A DNA stretch of 14,530 nucleotides from Podochytrium sp. JEL0797 (taxonomy: Eukaryota > Chytridiomycota > Chytridiomycetes > Chytridiales > Chytriomycetaceae): assembly GCA_027596195.1 (NCBI GenBank), contig JADGJG010000662.1, positions 1 through 14,530 of the forward strand, given 5' to 3'. The notes under the pieces were generated by a model, which saw nothing but the letters and a program-made list of their open reading frames with translations, did no database searches and was not told where the DNA came from. The position numbers and the translations under genes are program-made. How positions within the stretch are numbered: position 1 is the stretch's first letter; every line of letters begins with the position of its first letter. Shown in pieces: positions 1 through 7,449 of this stretch.

Positions 1-140
1 TTTGGGTGTCGGGGGGGGTGGTTTTTTTTTATGCTTTTACAACCGGGGGGGGGGGTGGTGGGTCGGGGTGGTGGGGGGGGGGGTGGTTGGGGGGGGGTGG
101 GGGGGGGGTGGGGGGGGGGGGGGTGGTGGGCCGGGGGCAT
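1..140. other. G-homopolymer low-complexity contig end
   Basis: The first ~140 bases are long runs of G broken by T and rare other bases, with one T9-10 run. No codon structure or regular short-period repeat is visible, and the pattern does not match a telomere repeat such as TTAGGG. The opposite end of the window has the same composition. Ordinary mixed-composition sequence starts near 141. This is most simply low-quality sequence at a contig end. Reading frames through it (poly-Gly or poly-Pro) should be ignored. Confidence 0.85.
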
Positions 141-268
141 GGAAAGGATTGAAGTCGCGTGCTGCAAAAGTCAATAGAAGGGAGTTGAATAAGGATGGAA
201 AGGGAGGAAACGAGTATCCGATTCATTTGTCTGACCTGATTCGATGGATTCATCCGTTGCGAAAATAA
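141..268 (+). CDS. possible C-terminal end of a truncated gene
   Basis: A frame that is open from the artefactual left end reaches a TAA at 266-268. Its last ~40 residues (from AWKGLKSRAAKVNRRELNKD to a C-terminal HLSDLIRWIHPLRK) are basic, of mixed composition and protein-like, unlike the poly-Gly run before them. If real, this is the 3' end of a gene entering from the left and convergent with the PNS1-like gene that ends at 560. No domain is recognised and there is no start or splice evidence. The minus strand is also open here, so this is only a weak call. Confidence 0.22.
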
Positions 269-559
269 TGTTGGTGTGAGTTTTTGGAGAATGGGGCTTT
301 GGAGAGATCAATGAGCTCCGAAGGACAGTGGTCGTTGCAGTGTTAATAGAGCGAAGCAGTCCGGGTTTGGGGGGGTGTCAGGTTTTGCTGGTGCGCGCGC
401 TGTGTTTCGAGAGATTTGCCGTGGCACCAAAAAAAACACCAGAAATTGTCACTTCCATCCCATTTCTTTTTAAAAAGCGATAGAGCATATAGATTCCAAA
501 AAAGCAAAAATCAATACCAAAAGAACATCCTAGAACACCCCCCTCAAAACCCCCGCATT
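269..559. other. intergenic, convergent 3' region
   Basis: This interval lies between the possible 3' end at 268 and the stop codon of the minus-strand PNS1-like gene at 560. It contains A-rich tracts (around 428-440 and 500-520), compatible with 3' UTR sequence. I see no gene, RNA or repeat in it. Confidence 0.4.
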
Positions 560-2810
560 TCAATTCGCCACACTCTGCATCCCCCAAGTAATCTGCGGAA
601 ACCGATCCTGCACCATCGCAAACAAAGTCGGCAACCGTCTCTGAATCGTGGCCGGGTCCTCCGCCAAACACACAAACGTGGCACTTTGCCCCGAATCCAC
701 CACCTCCATCAACACCAAAAACAACCACCCTCCAATAAACGCGCATCCGAAACAGACACCCAAATACGATCCCGTCGTCGCTCCGACCGTTCCGAATCCG
801 TTAAAGTTGACAACGAGGAATCCCATGAATGCGCAGAAGAGAGCGCAGAACAGAGATCCCATTCCAAGCACCATCCCAATCATACAATCGTTAATAATCA
901 AATCAATCCCCTTGTACTGAATCAAATTCCACGTATCACGCCCAGCATCGCAGTACGATTTGCCGTAAATCGCAATCTCAGTGTACGCGTACTTGTTGAA
1001 AAAGTCGAGCATGCCTTGCAAGCAACCGAGGATGCATTCCATGCAGGTTGCGAGGATGCAGCAGAGGATGTTGCCGTCTTGGGCAGCGTCGTTGCGCGCC
1101 ATTTGGGCGAGGAAGCGGAGCGTGCGGATGAGGGAGATGAGGAGGGAACCGAAGCAGATGGAGCCAAAGGAGGTTGTGAGGGCGCGGCCGAGGGATTTGG
1201 CGGTGGTGTGGTTGGAGGGGAGGGTGACGGCGTCGGAGTTGGGTTGTTCCATTCCGAGGAAGAAGTACTGTTTTTTTTGGTGGGGACGAAAAGGAGGTTA
1301 GGAAATGGAATAATTTGGGAGTGGAAGGGAGTATGGTGACAAGTTGGCAAGGTTCATAACGACTCGCATCCATCCAGATCCCTTCGCTGTTTGCTCGCGC
1401 TCCGCTCCCAAGTCCCAAGCAAAATTCCCTCTTCCTTCGCTTGCCAACTCGCTCCATCGAATCCCACCAAAAACTAGTCGAGAGCGGGGCACAGAGGAAA
1501 AAACCAATACATACCGAAGCAAACGTTCCACAAATGGCAACGTGGGCCGTGTTTCTCACAACCTCATTAAACCAAAAGTTGATGAACCTGTACAAAAACA
1601 AAAAATCATGTTCAACACACAGCTCGTTCAAGACAATATGGGGGTGCGCCGGCGGTAATAAAAAAAACAAAAAAAATACGTACACCAACAACACCATAAT
1701 ACAAATCATGATTCCATTTGATAAATTCTTTTGGGCCGCAAACTCGGACATGCCCAACAACGTCATAATCCAAAGCACCTGGTACGCCGCCGACACAAGC
1801 ACAGCCCCCAAAGCCACAAACAAGGTGCCGTTGAAACGCTTCGTGATTTTGCACACCGTCTCGAGGACGAGTTTCGAGAAGGGGATACGCGAGCGACACC
1901 AGTAGTACGACATCGCGGTGAGGCCCGCAAAGATGATGTAGATGATACCCATGATCCAGATGCCTGAGTAGAAGGAGTAGGCGGCGAGGGCGAGGAGAAG
2001 GCAAACGTTGACAAAGTAGGAGAATGTGATCATAGGTCCGGCGAAACTGTCATTTTTTCGGTGATGAGTCGTTCAAATTAAAAAAATGTGAAATGGAATG
2101 TTTACCTCATCATAAGGAAAAAGTAGGTGATGGAGAAGGCGAGACCCGCACCCACACTTGCGGCTACGAGGTAGCCAATGTCGCTAGTTCTGAGGCCGAG
2201 GTTGGCGGTGGTGGAGGTGGAGGAGGGGCCATTGTTCTTTGCGGTTGTGGTGGTCGAGGTTTGGCCGTTGGGGAGGGTGAACACGCCCGTCTCGAAGGAA
2301 GATTTGGCGTACTGCGATTCGAGAGAAGTGGATTAATCAATGCGTATAGTGGATACAAAGATTGCAATCAGAGGGAGATTGCAACCATCGTTGTAATTAG
2401 AGACACACTTACGGGAAGACCCACTGCGGCCATCACGACAAAACAGGCCATGACCACGACAAAGAGAATAGTTGCCCACAAGTCGTTGTATTTTGGCTTG
2501 TCGACAAACTGCGGCGGATTCGAAGGCGGCACCGGGTTCTTTCCCGAGTTGTCTGGCGCCGAGTACTGCGGCGCGTACTGCGGCGTGTACGGCTGCTGAG
2601 GCGGGGCGTACGACTGCTGGGGCTGGGCGTACTGCTGCTGCTGTTGCGCGTAGCCATAGGGCGATGTCTGGTACTGGCCCTGCTGCTGACCCTGGTGGTA
2701 GCCCTGCTGAATCAGAGGGTCCTGGCTCTGGCCCTGCTGCTGGTAGTAATTACTAGGAAGTGTGTTAGTGCGCGCCGTGGCGAGTCAAGGCGCACTCACT
2801 TCTTCGACAT
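560..2810 (-). CDS. PNS1: PNS1/CTL (SLC44) choline transporter-like protein, 6 exons
   Basis: Predicted multi-pass plasma-membrane protein of the CTL/SLC44 family (yeast Pns1). Exons are 2810-2800, 2752-2413, 2311-2106, 2046-1684, 1587-1515 and 1267-560. They join in frame to 566 aa, and yeast Pns1 is of similar size. The first exon is only 11 nt. Residues ~5-95 are a Q/P/Y-rich cytosolic tail; TM1 follows at ~94-113, then a Ser/Thr/Asn-rich loop (~125-155) and about nine further hydrophobic segments. Family hallmarks are visible: FNEVVRNTAHVAICGTF, SLGRALTTSFGSICFGSL and NKYAYTEIAIYGKSYC, the last matching the SLC44 pattern FLNRNAYIMIAIYGKNFC. Introns are 47, 101, 59, 96 and 247 nt with GT-AG ends. 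The start at 2810 is set by exon 1 (MSK-N), whose donor is GTGAGT. Family substrates are choline-like, but yeast Pns1 has no proven choline transport, so the substrate is inferred. The gene is divergent from the paralogue at 3479. Confidence 0.92.
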
Positions 2811-3335
2811 GCGGGGGATTTCAACAAAGAATTTCGAAGGGAGGAAAGTTCGATCGCATCTTCCAGAGGTTCGACTCAACTGGTCCTTGGCCACACCGCC
2901 ACTCTTATCATCCCTCTTGAATGGATACTTTTCCCTTTCCTTCTTCTTTTCTTGCTTGAGTTGCTTTTGACACGTGAACCACACCGAAAGAATTCTGCGC
3001 ACCCTCTCGCATGGAACAACACGGCGCGTGCCTGTCTGCCAGGCTTTGGCGTCTTTTCCAGAGGCTTTTAGAAGAACGGCGAAAGAAAAAACAACGTGGG
3101 AGACACGAAGGAGGATATCCCATTGTCCGAAAATGCGCAAGTAGTTTTTATCCTCTGTTCCTTTATTCCTCGCTCCACAATCGGTTCAAACATTTCTCTG
3201 AACGTACTAAATCGTGTTTTCAAGTAGTCGGACGTATCATTTCCTCCCCTCCCCAATTTCCGCACGTCGGAGACAGGAAAGGAAAGAGGGTGATGGGGCC
3301 CAGACCTCCATATGGATGGCGAAAAGAGATTTACA
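2811..3335. other. divergent intergenic region (PNS1 / Cys-module paralogue 1)
   Basis: About 525 bp upstream of both the PNS1-like gene (leftward) and paralogue 1 (rightward). It contains pyrimidine-rich stretches (2920-2960, 3150-3180) and the CACGTG site listed separately. Short open frames exist on both strands (e.g. 3011-3340 plus) but are basic, low-information and have no recognisable motif. From 3296 onward the sequence is homologous to the promoter of paralogue 2. Confidence 0.5.
2971..2976. promoter_or_regulatory. CACGTG E-box upstream of PNS1-like gene
   Basis: A palindromic CACGTG followed by AA lies ~160 bp upstream of the PNS1-like start codon. CACGTG-type E-boxes bind fungal bHLH factors. 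The extended site resembles the inositol/choline-responsive element of yeast phospholipid genes (CAYRTGAA core). This would be attractive for a choline-transporter-like gene, but one 6-mer is weak evidence and the role is inferred. Confidence 0.3.
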
Positions 3336-3341
3336 TATAAA
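3336..3341 (+). promoter_or_regulatory. TATA-like box of paralogue 1
   Basis: TATAAA lies 143 bp upstream of the ATG at 3479, inside a block (ATTTACATATAAACGGCAAT) conserved at paralogue 2. There the same position reads TATTTA (5495-5500). Conservation of the surrounding block supports a core promoter role, but transcription initiation is not observed. Confidence 0.5.
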
Positions 3342-3478
3342 CGGCAATGATGACTGACGAGAGCGTCGGGGATTGGCATTCCTGTGCGACGGAAAAAATG
3401 AATTGTCAGTTTGGAGAACAAAAAGCGACGGAGAACCCACAAGAACAAACAAAAAAAAACTAGAAATCCCTGCTTACG

Positions 3479-4267
3479 ATGTCTTTGGTCCTCAGCGCGA
3501 ACAGTTACGCCTTATCCAACCATATTTGCATGCAAGGTGTGGCCCTGTGTCCAGGAATGTGTTTCGACGCGGGATTCACGGTCACCACAAGTGGAACCGC
3601 GAACACGCTGACATCTCTATTGTCCGGTGCTTCCGCAGGATCGTGCACTTGTCCAACAATCACGTTGGTGAACGGCGTTGGCTCATACCTCTTGACGAAT
3701 ACCACGATCGGGAGCTCTTCCCTCTTGACCACAGCTACGATCGGAGTCAGAGTCACTGCTAATGATGCACACTACCCCATTCTCAGTGTCACCCAACCCA
3801 ACAGTCAGAGTGAGAATTGTCAGTATTTCTTCGCTGCATCCTCAATGGCTCCCACTTCACCCCCTCTTCTTCACGCTGGCACATACACCCAAACTTCCAC
3901 CTCCATTTGCTTTGGATTGTCAGCATGTTATGCCAGTTGCTTCACGGGATTCACTGTTACAGCCAGTGGCCCCACCAACGCCTTGACGTCTACATTCAGC
4001 CCTATTGCCCCATGTACATGCCCCGTTATCACGTTGATAAATGGGTATTCGGGTCCTGGCTCTCTACCAAATGCTCCAGGCAACATCGTTGGTGTCAACA
4101 GCAATGATGCCGACTTCCCCAGTATGATTGTGGGAATGACAAACGGTGCATGTCTGTTTGCGTACAAGAGAGTTTCCGTTGTTGAAGGGAATATTATTGG
4201 GAAAAATGCAGGGATCAAGGTTTCTGGGTCTTTGATGGGTCTGGTTTTTTTGTTGTTGCGGTTGTAA
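3479..4267 (+). CDS. Cys-rich two-module protein with GPI-like tail, paralogue 1
   Basis: Intronless 262-aa protein of unrecognised family. It has two homologous modules, ~17-119 and ~144-230. Each carries six cysteines (17, 24, 28, 56, 58, 114 and 144, 150, 154, 179, 181, 225) and shared blocks GFTVTxSG, LTS, CTCPxITLxNG and NDAxxP. The pattern is C-x5/6-C-x3-C, then C-x-C, then a last C. This suggests disulphide-bonded, extracellular modules. The C-terminus (GKNAGIKVSGSLMGLVFLLL) resembles a GPI-attachment signal, though Arg261 interrupts the tail. The N-terminus is only weakly signal-peptide-like (MSLVLSANS). The ATG at 3479 is chosen because sequence on both sides aligns with paralogue 2. 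An upstream exon encoding a better signal is possible, since an AG precedes AAATCCCTGCTTACG just before the ATG. A cell-surface role is inferred. Confidence 0.82.
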   Translation: MSLVLSANSYALSNHICMQGVALCPGMCFDAGFTVTTSGTANTLTSLLSGASAGSCTCPTITLVNGVGSYLLTNTTIGSSSLLTTATIGVRVTANDAHYPILSVTQPNSQSENCQYFFAASSMAPTSPPLLHAGTYTQTSTSICFGLSACYASCFTGFTVTASGPTNALTSTFSPIAPCTCPVITLINGYSGPGSLPNAPGNIVGVNSNDADFPSMIVGMTNGACLFAYKRVSVVEGNIIGKNAGIKVSGSLMGLVFLLLRL

Positions 4268-4615
4268 ATTTTTGTACGGCAGAGAACTTGCAGCGAAAGC
4301 TGACGATTGGAGTCCGAGTGCAACGACTCCTTCTCTCCCCTTCTTTTTTTAATAAAAACTCATTTTAACAAGAATAGTTTGATCGTCAGCGCGAGTGATG
4401 AGCCCAAGGGTATGGGGTATTTGGAGAAACATGGAGTTAAGGTCGAGAAGGTGGAGCTCATTGTGGATGCGCGCTGGTGTCGAATTTATATACGATGTTA
4501 AGGGAGGGTCTTGCATATTAGATATAAGTGGCCCGTTTGGATCGCAAGTTTTTGAGCCGAGCAAAATCCCACCAAAAAAGCATAAAATACACAGAGAGAA
4601 GCTAATCAAATGCAT
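4268..4615. other. convergent 3' region with poly(A) signal
   Basis: Sequence between the stop of paralogue 1 and the stop of the minus-strand zinc-finger gene. The first ~48 nt are homologous to the 3' UTR of paralogue 2. AATAAA at 4351-4356, preceded by a T7 run, is a likely cleavage/polyadenylation signal for paralogue 1, 84 nt after its stop. No further gene is seen. Confidence 0.55.
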
Positions 4616-5175
4616 TTATGTACTAACCCCATTTCTCCTTATCCACCCAAAACAGTTGTTCGGCACCCTGGGATTCATATGCCTCGTCAACCCATCAGAC
4701 CTTGCAAAGCGTCTTCCACATACAAAACACACAAACGCCTTCTCCGAGTGCTGGCTCTTCTCATGACGTTGCAAATCGCGCTTTTGGGTGAACGTGTAGA
4801 AACATTTGTCGCATTCAAATTTTTTTGCGGACGTGTAGTGGGATTCGAGGTTCATGCGCTTGTGGAATGTGAGTGGTTCATTATTCTTTTGCTGGTCCGG
4901 GTGGATTAATTGCTGGAATTGTCAGCTTTGGAAGTTGAAACCGGGGTTGGAATGTTGATGCTCGGTCCTCCGCTGATGATTGCATCCTTGAGCGTTTCCC
5001 TCGCAATTAACTCCGCCAATAGGTTGACGTCGTTATGGGTTGGATCCACACTCTGTTTCAACTCGGGCGAATTCTTCGTCGGTGTGAAACCATTCACAAA
5101 CGTCGACCAGTCAACGTCTTTGTAGATTTCGAGTTGGTTGGTGTCTTCGAATACGGTGTCGGCACTTGCGTTCAT
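4616..5175 (-). CDS. small C2H2 zinc-finger protein
   Basis: Predicted DNA-binding protein of ~169 aa in two exons, 5175-4942 and 4891-4616. Exon 1 encodes an acidic, finger-free region (MNASADTVFEDTNQLEIYKD...) that may be an activation or interaction segment. Exon 2 encodes two C-terminal fingers. Finger 1 is CDKC-x12-H-x4-H (FYTFTQKRDLQR between). Finger 2 is CFVC-x12-H-x8-C, a C2HC variant seen as the last finger of some fungal factors such as Crz1-like proteins. Before them, TFHKRMNLESH looks like the second half of another finger without its cysteines. The 50-nt intron 4941-4892 (GTTTCA...CCAG) joins the frames in phase 0, but the donor is weak. A frameshifted gene cannot be excluded. 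The gene is flanked by the two Cys-module paralogues and divergent from the second. Confidence 0.68.
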
Positions 5176-5450
5176 GCTTGTTTTTTGTTTTTGTTGTTTT
5201 GGGAAAAACTGTTCTAAAAAAAGAGAGCACTGTGGAGGATAAGTTTCAAGAACCTTGAAGAATCAGAGAGAAGCATAGCAAACTTACAGAAACTTGAGGC
5301 ATTAAAATGAGTATGTCTCCCTCGGAATGCTTGTTCAAAAAGTGAAAGTGCAAAAATCACGAGAGCTAACTCTCCCTTTGACCGTTCTGAAGTGGGCAAA
5401 ATGCTTTTTAATTGGGAAGGGGTTGAGACAGGGGTGTATTATGCACCCCT
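5176..5450. other. divergent intergenic region (zinc finger / paralogue 2)
   Basis: About 275 bp upstream of the zinc-finger gene on the left and paralogue 2 on the right. No convincing ORF is present. The notable element is the perfect inverted repeat at 5429-5451 listed separately. Sequence homologous to paralogue 1's promoter starts only at about 5451. Confidence 0.5.
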
Positions 5451-5451
5451 G
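5429..5451. repeat. 8-bp perfect inverted repeat upstream of paralogue 2
   Basis: CAGGGGTG (5429-5436) and CACCCCTG (5444-5451) are exact reverse complements separated by TATTATG. The element is ~45 bp upstream of the TATA-like block of paralogue 2, just outside the duplicated unit. CCCCT/AGGGG cores are bound by fungal stress-response zinc-finger factors (Msn2-type STRE), so each arm could be such a site. The role is inferred. Confidence 0.5.
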
Positions 5452-5494
5452 GGCCGAGATCTCCATAACTACGGCGATGAAGCCGAGATTTGCA

Positions 5495-5500
5495 TATTTA
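5495..5500 (+). promoter_or_regulatory. TATA-like box of paralogue 2
   Basis: TATTTA sits in the block ATTTGCATATTTACGGCAAT, at the position of TATAAA in paralogue 1. It is 193 bp upstream of the ATG, ~50 bp further than in paralogue 1 because of the leader duplication. Confidence 0.4.
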
Positions 5501-5534
5501 CGGCAATGATGACGGATGAGCGCGCCGTGATCGG

Positions 5535-5622
5535 CATTCCTGCCCGACCGAAAATAGGAATTGTCTCCTAATGGAAGAAACTCTAAACGAACCATTCCTG
5601 CCCGACCGAAAATAGGAATTGT
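5535..5622 (+). repeat. direct repeat of a 30-nt element in the leader
   Basis: A 30-nt stretch at 5535-5564 recurs without mismatch at 5593-5622, a period of 58. It starts CATTCCTGCCCGACCG and ends AATAGGAATTGT. A diverged single copy is at 3377-3406 in paralogue 1's leader (CATTCCTGTGCGACGG...). Each perfect copy can pair ATTCCT with AGGAAT around a 14-nt loop. The repeat lies between the TATA-like block and the ATG, so it is probably transcribed into the 5' UTR. Confidence 0.85.
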
Positions 5623-5687
5623 ATTTGATAGAAAGCCGAAATTTTAAACGAAACAAAAAAATATTCTTTAGAAATCCCCTGCTCACA

Positions 5688-6440
5688 ATGTCATTGATCC
5701 TCAGCGCGAGCGCTTACGTCACGACTCTCCCAGATTGCTTATACTTAAGCCAGTGTGAAGGATCGTGTCTTGGCCATGGATTCACGGTCACCACAAGTGG
5801 AACCACAAATACGCTGACATCTGACACTGCTTTCGCAGTCGGAGGGTGCACTTGTCCATCAATCACGTTGGTGAACGGCGTTGGCTCTTCCCTCTTGAAC
5901 AATGCAATGTTCGACATCACAGTCACCAACAACGACGCGCACTATCCGATTCTCACCGTCACCCAACAAAACAGTCAGAGTGTGTATTGCCACCTTTACC
6001 TCACGAAATCCGCCATGTCCCTGGACTCTGCCCATGCTCCACTTCAAGCGGGCACGTACGCCCAAACTTCAACCTCCCCATGCCTGGGATTGTCTGTATG
6101 TGACGCCAGTTGCTTCACGGGATTCACTGTTACGTCTAGAGGCCACACCAACGTCTTGACATCTACATTCGGACCGATTGCGTCGTGCACCTGCCCCGTT
6201 ATCACGTTGACAAATGGGACTTCAGCTTCTGGTTCTCTACCAGATGCTCCAAACAACGGCATTCTAGTCAACAGCAATGATGCCGACTTCCCCAGTATGG
6301 TGGTGACAATGAACAATCAGGCATGTCTGTTTGTGTACAAGAGAGTTTCTTTTGTTGAACGGAATATTAGTGGGAAAAATGCGGGGATCAAGATTTCGGG
6401 GTCTTTGGTGGGACTGGTCTTTCTATTGTTGCTGTTGTGA
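5688..6440 (+). CDS. Cys-rich two-module protein with GPI-like tail, paralogue 2
   Basis: Intronless 250-aa paralogue of the protein at 3479. Its twelve cysteines fall at 17, 23, 27, 54, 56, 101 and 132, 138, 142, 167, 169, 213, giving two modules of C-x5-C-x3-C, C-x-C and a final C. Conserved blocks GFTVTTSG, CTCPSITLVNGVG, NNDAHYPILTVTQ and NSNDADFPSM are present. The C-terminal SGKNAGIKISGSLVGLVFLL followed by LLL is a cleaner GPI-like signal than in paralogue 1 because no Arg interrupts it. The N-terminus MSLILSASAYV is short and only weakly signal-like. The frame is open upstream of the ATG to a non-ATG codon (NPLLT before Met1), so an upstream exon is possible. No family is recognised. 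The best inference is a secreted or surface-anchored protein. Confidence 0.82.
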   Translation: MSLILSASAYVTTLPDCLYLSQCEGSCLGHGFTVTTSGTTNTLTSDTAFAVGGCTCPSITLVNGVGSSLLNNAMFDITVTNNDAHYPILTVTQQNSQSVYCHLYLTKSAMSLDSAHAPLQAGTYAQTSTSPCLGLSVCDASCFTGFTVTSRGHTNVLTSTFGPIASCTCPVITLTNGTSASGSLPDAPNNGILVNSNDADFPSMVVTMNNQACLFVYKRVSFVERNISGKNAGIKISGSLVGLVFLLLLL

Positions 6441-6514
6441 ATTTTGTGAATTTTTGCACAGCAGAGAAGTTGCAGCGAAGGCGAAAGATTGGAGTCCAAA
6501 ATGGCATTTAAAAT

Positions 6515-6531
6515 AATAAACGCACAATAAA
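6515..6531 (+). terminator. paired AATAAA poly(A) signals of paralogue 2
   Basis: AATAAA occurs at 6515-6520 and again at 6526-6531, about 75-90 nt after the stop codon of paralogue 2. This matches the spacing of AATAAA after paralogue 1, although the sequence here lies just beyond the detectable duplication. Confidence 0.5.
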
Positions 6532-6540
6532 AGCAGTCAA

Positions 6541-7449
6541 CAATCCTCCTTTTCGTCATTGTAGGAGTCTTTTGTCGCGAGACGCATCACATGGAATATG
6601 TCAACTCCGCACAAAACAAGAAAACGAACAGAATCATCATCTGAACCACCCACAACGGAAATGCCTGGCAGCATGGAAGTGGAGTAGTGGATAGTGAGAT
6701 GGCTGTGGATGTTGTCCTTGGACGTGGTGTTTTGAGGATGTTGTTCCGGGTGACGGGTGGGTGCCGGGTCCAAGGGTGTTCACCATTGGCCGGGTCGGTG
6801 TCCCAAGCCTCTTCAACTTTAAATACAAGCGGCTGTTGTTGAATACTGTTTATAATTACCGATCTCTCGGCATCCTTTTTTCAACTACTTAAGGGTGGCC
6901 TTTTTGGACATAAGAAAAATCGCAAAATGTCGTCCGCCATTTCCGCTTCGAAATGGTCCCCATAAGGACGGCAAACCCCACCACCGGCGCCACAGGTATC
7001 ACAGGCAGCTGAGCTTTGGATATGTTGCTGCCATACACATAATCTTCTAATAATTGGCTTTGGTTGTCGATTTTAACTCGATTCAGGCATTCGATCTTTA
7101 TTGACAGCGTTGCTCGCAGAGGCCGGCCAATCCACCTCCAGCCAAGCATGAAGCTCAAGATAGAACGATATTGAAGTCAACATGTGATATCTGGAGTTTG
7201 AGCTTTCCAAACGATCAATCTGCCAAGCTGTGACCTCCGGCCATAACTCCCGTTCCTTTCCTACTTCACATAGAATCAAATATATCGAGTATCAAAACGA
7301 CTACTTATTACTCGCAAATACGAACATCCCTTCTCCCATTGATTCTGGATTGAATTCGAAAATCTCGAGCGTGCGTGTTTTGCTGGCTGTGGTAAAGAGA
7401 GTAGAGTTTTGGGCGTGCGAATGACGGACAGATTCTCGATAAGGACTCC
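6541..7449. other. gene-poor interval with unassigned minus-strand open segments
   Basis: No gene is recognised. Minus-strand open segments at 6537-6773 (ending DSVRFLVLCGVDIFHVMRLA then KDSYNDEKEDC) and 6889-7158 (LPVIPVAPVVGFAVLMGTIS core) look more protein-like than random. I could not connect them by plausible splice sites. They could be exons or remnants of the same region as the segments at 7450-8496. No tRNA, rRNA or repeat was seen. Confidence 0.35.

Larger units (their letters stand above)
3296..4315 (+). repeat. tandem duplication unit, copy 1
   Basis: Left copy of a ~1.0 kb direct duplication that includes promoter, leader, coding region and 3' UTR of the Cys-module gene. The left boundary is near GGGCCCAGACCTCCATA (3296-3312), matched by GGGCCGAGATCTCCATA at 5451. 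The right boundary is near the GATTGGAGTCC motif ending at 4315, matched at 6497. Similarity outside the coding region includes the TATA region, the leader element and the 3' UTR stretch around GCAGAGAACTTGCAGCGAA. Confidence 0.8.
5451..6497 (+). repeat. tandem duplication unit, copy 2
   Basis: Right copy of the ~1.0 kb duplication that begins at 3296. Promoter, leader, coding and 3' UTR blocks align in order. Two differences stand out: a ~58-nt internal duplication in the leader of this copy, and loss or gain of ~12 codons in the first module of the coding region. Confidence 0.8.

Noticed and set aside
1..140. telomere or G-quadruplex array at the window ends
   Set aside because: No regular repeat unit is present, only irregular G homopolymers at both ends, which fits a sequencing or assembly artefact better.
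416..1339. 307-aa plus-strand open frame
   Set aside because: It is antisense to the last exon of the PNS1-like gene, whose SLC44 signatures are clear. Its composition is Arg/His/Gln-rich and it has no motif.
978..2033. 351-aa continuous minus-strand frame as one exon
   Set aside because: It reads through introns 4 and 5 of the PNS1-like gene. After 1268 it is in the wrong frame and loses all family similarity, whereas the spliced model keeps it.
3011..3340. 109-aa plus-strand ORF upstream of paralogue 1
   Set aside because: It is basic and low-information, shows no similarity to anything recognised, and overlaps the TATA-like block conserved between the paralogues.
5535..5622. CRISPR-like array
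   Set aside because: There are only two copies of a 30-nt element with a 28-nt spacer. The context is eukaryotic and a diverged copy lies in the other paralogue's leader.
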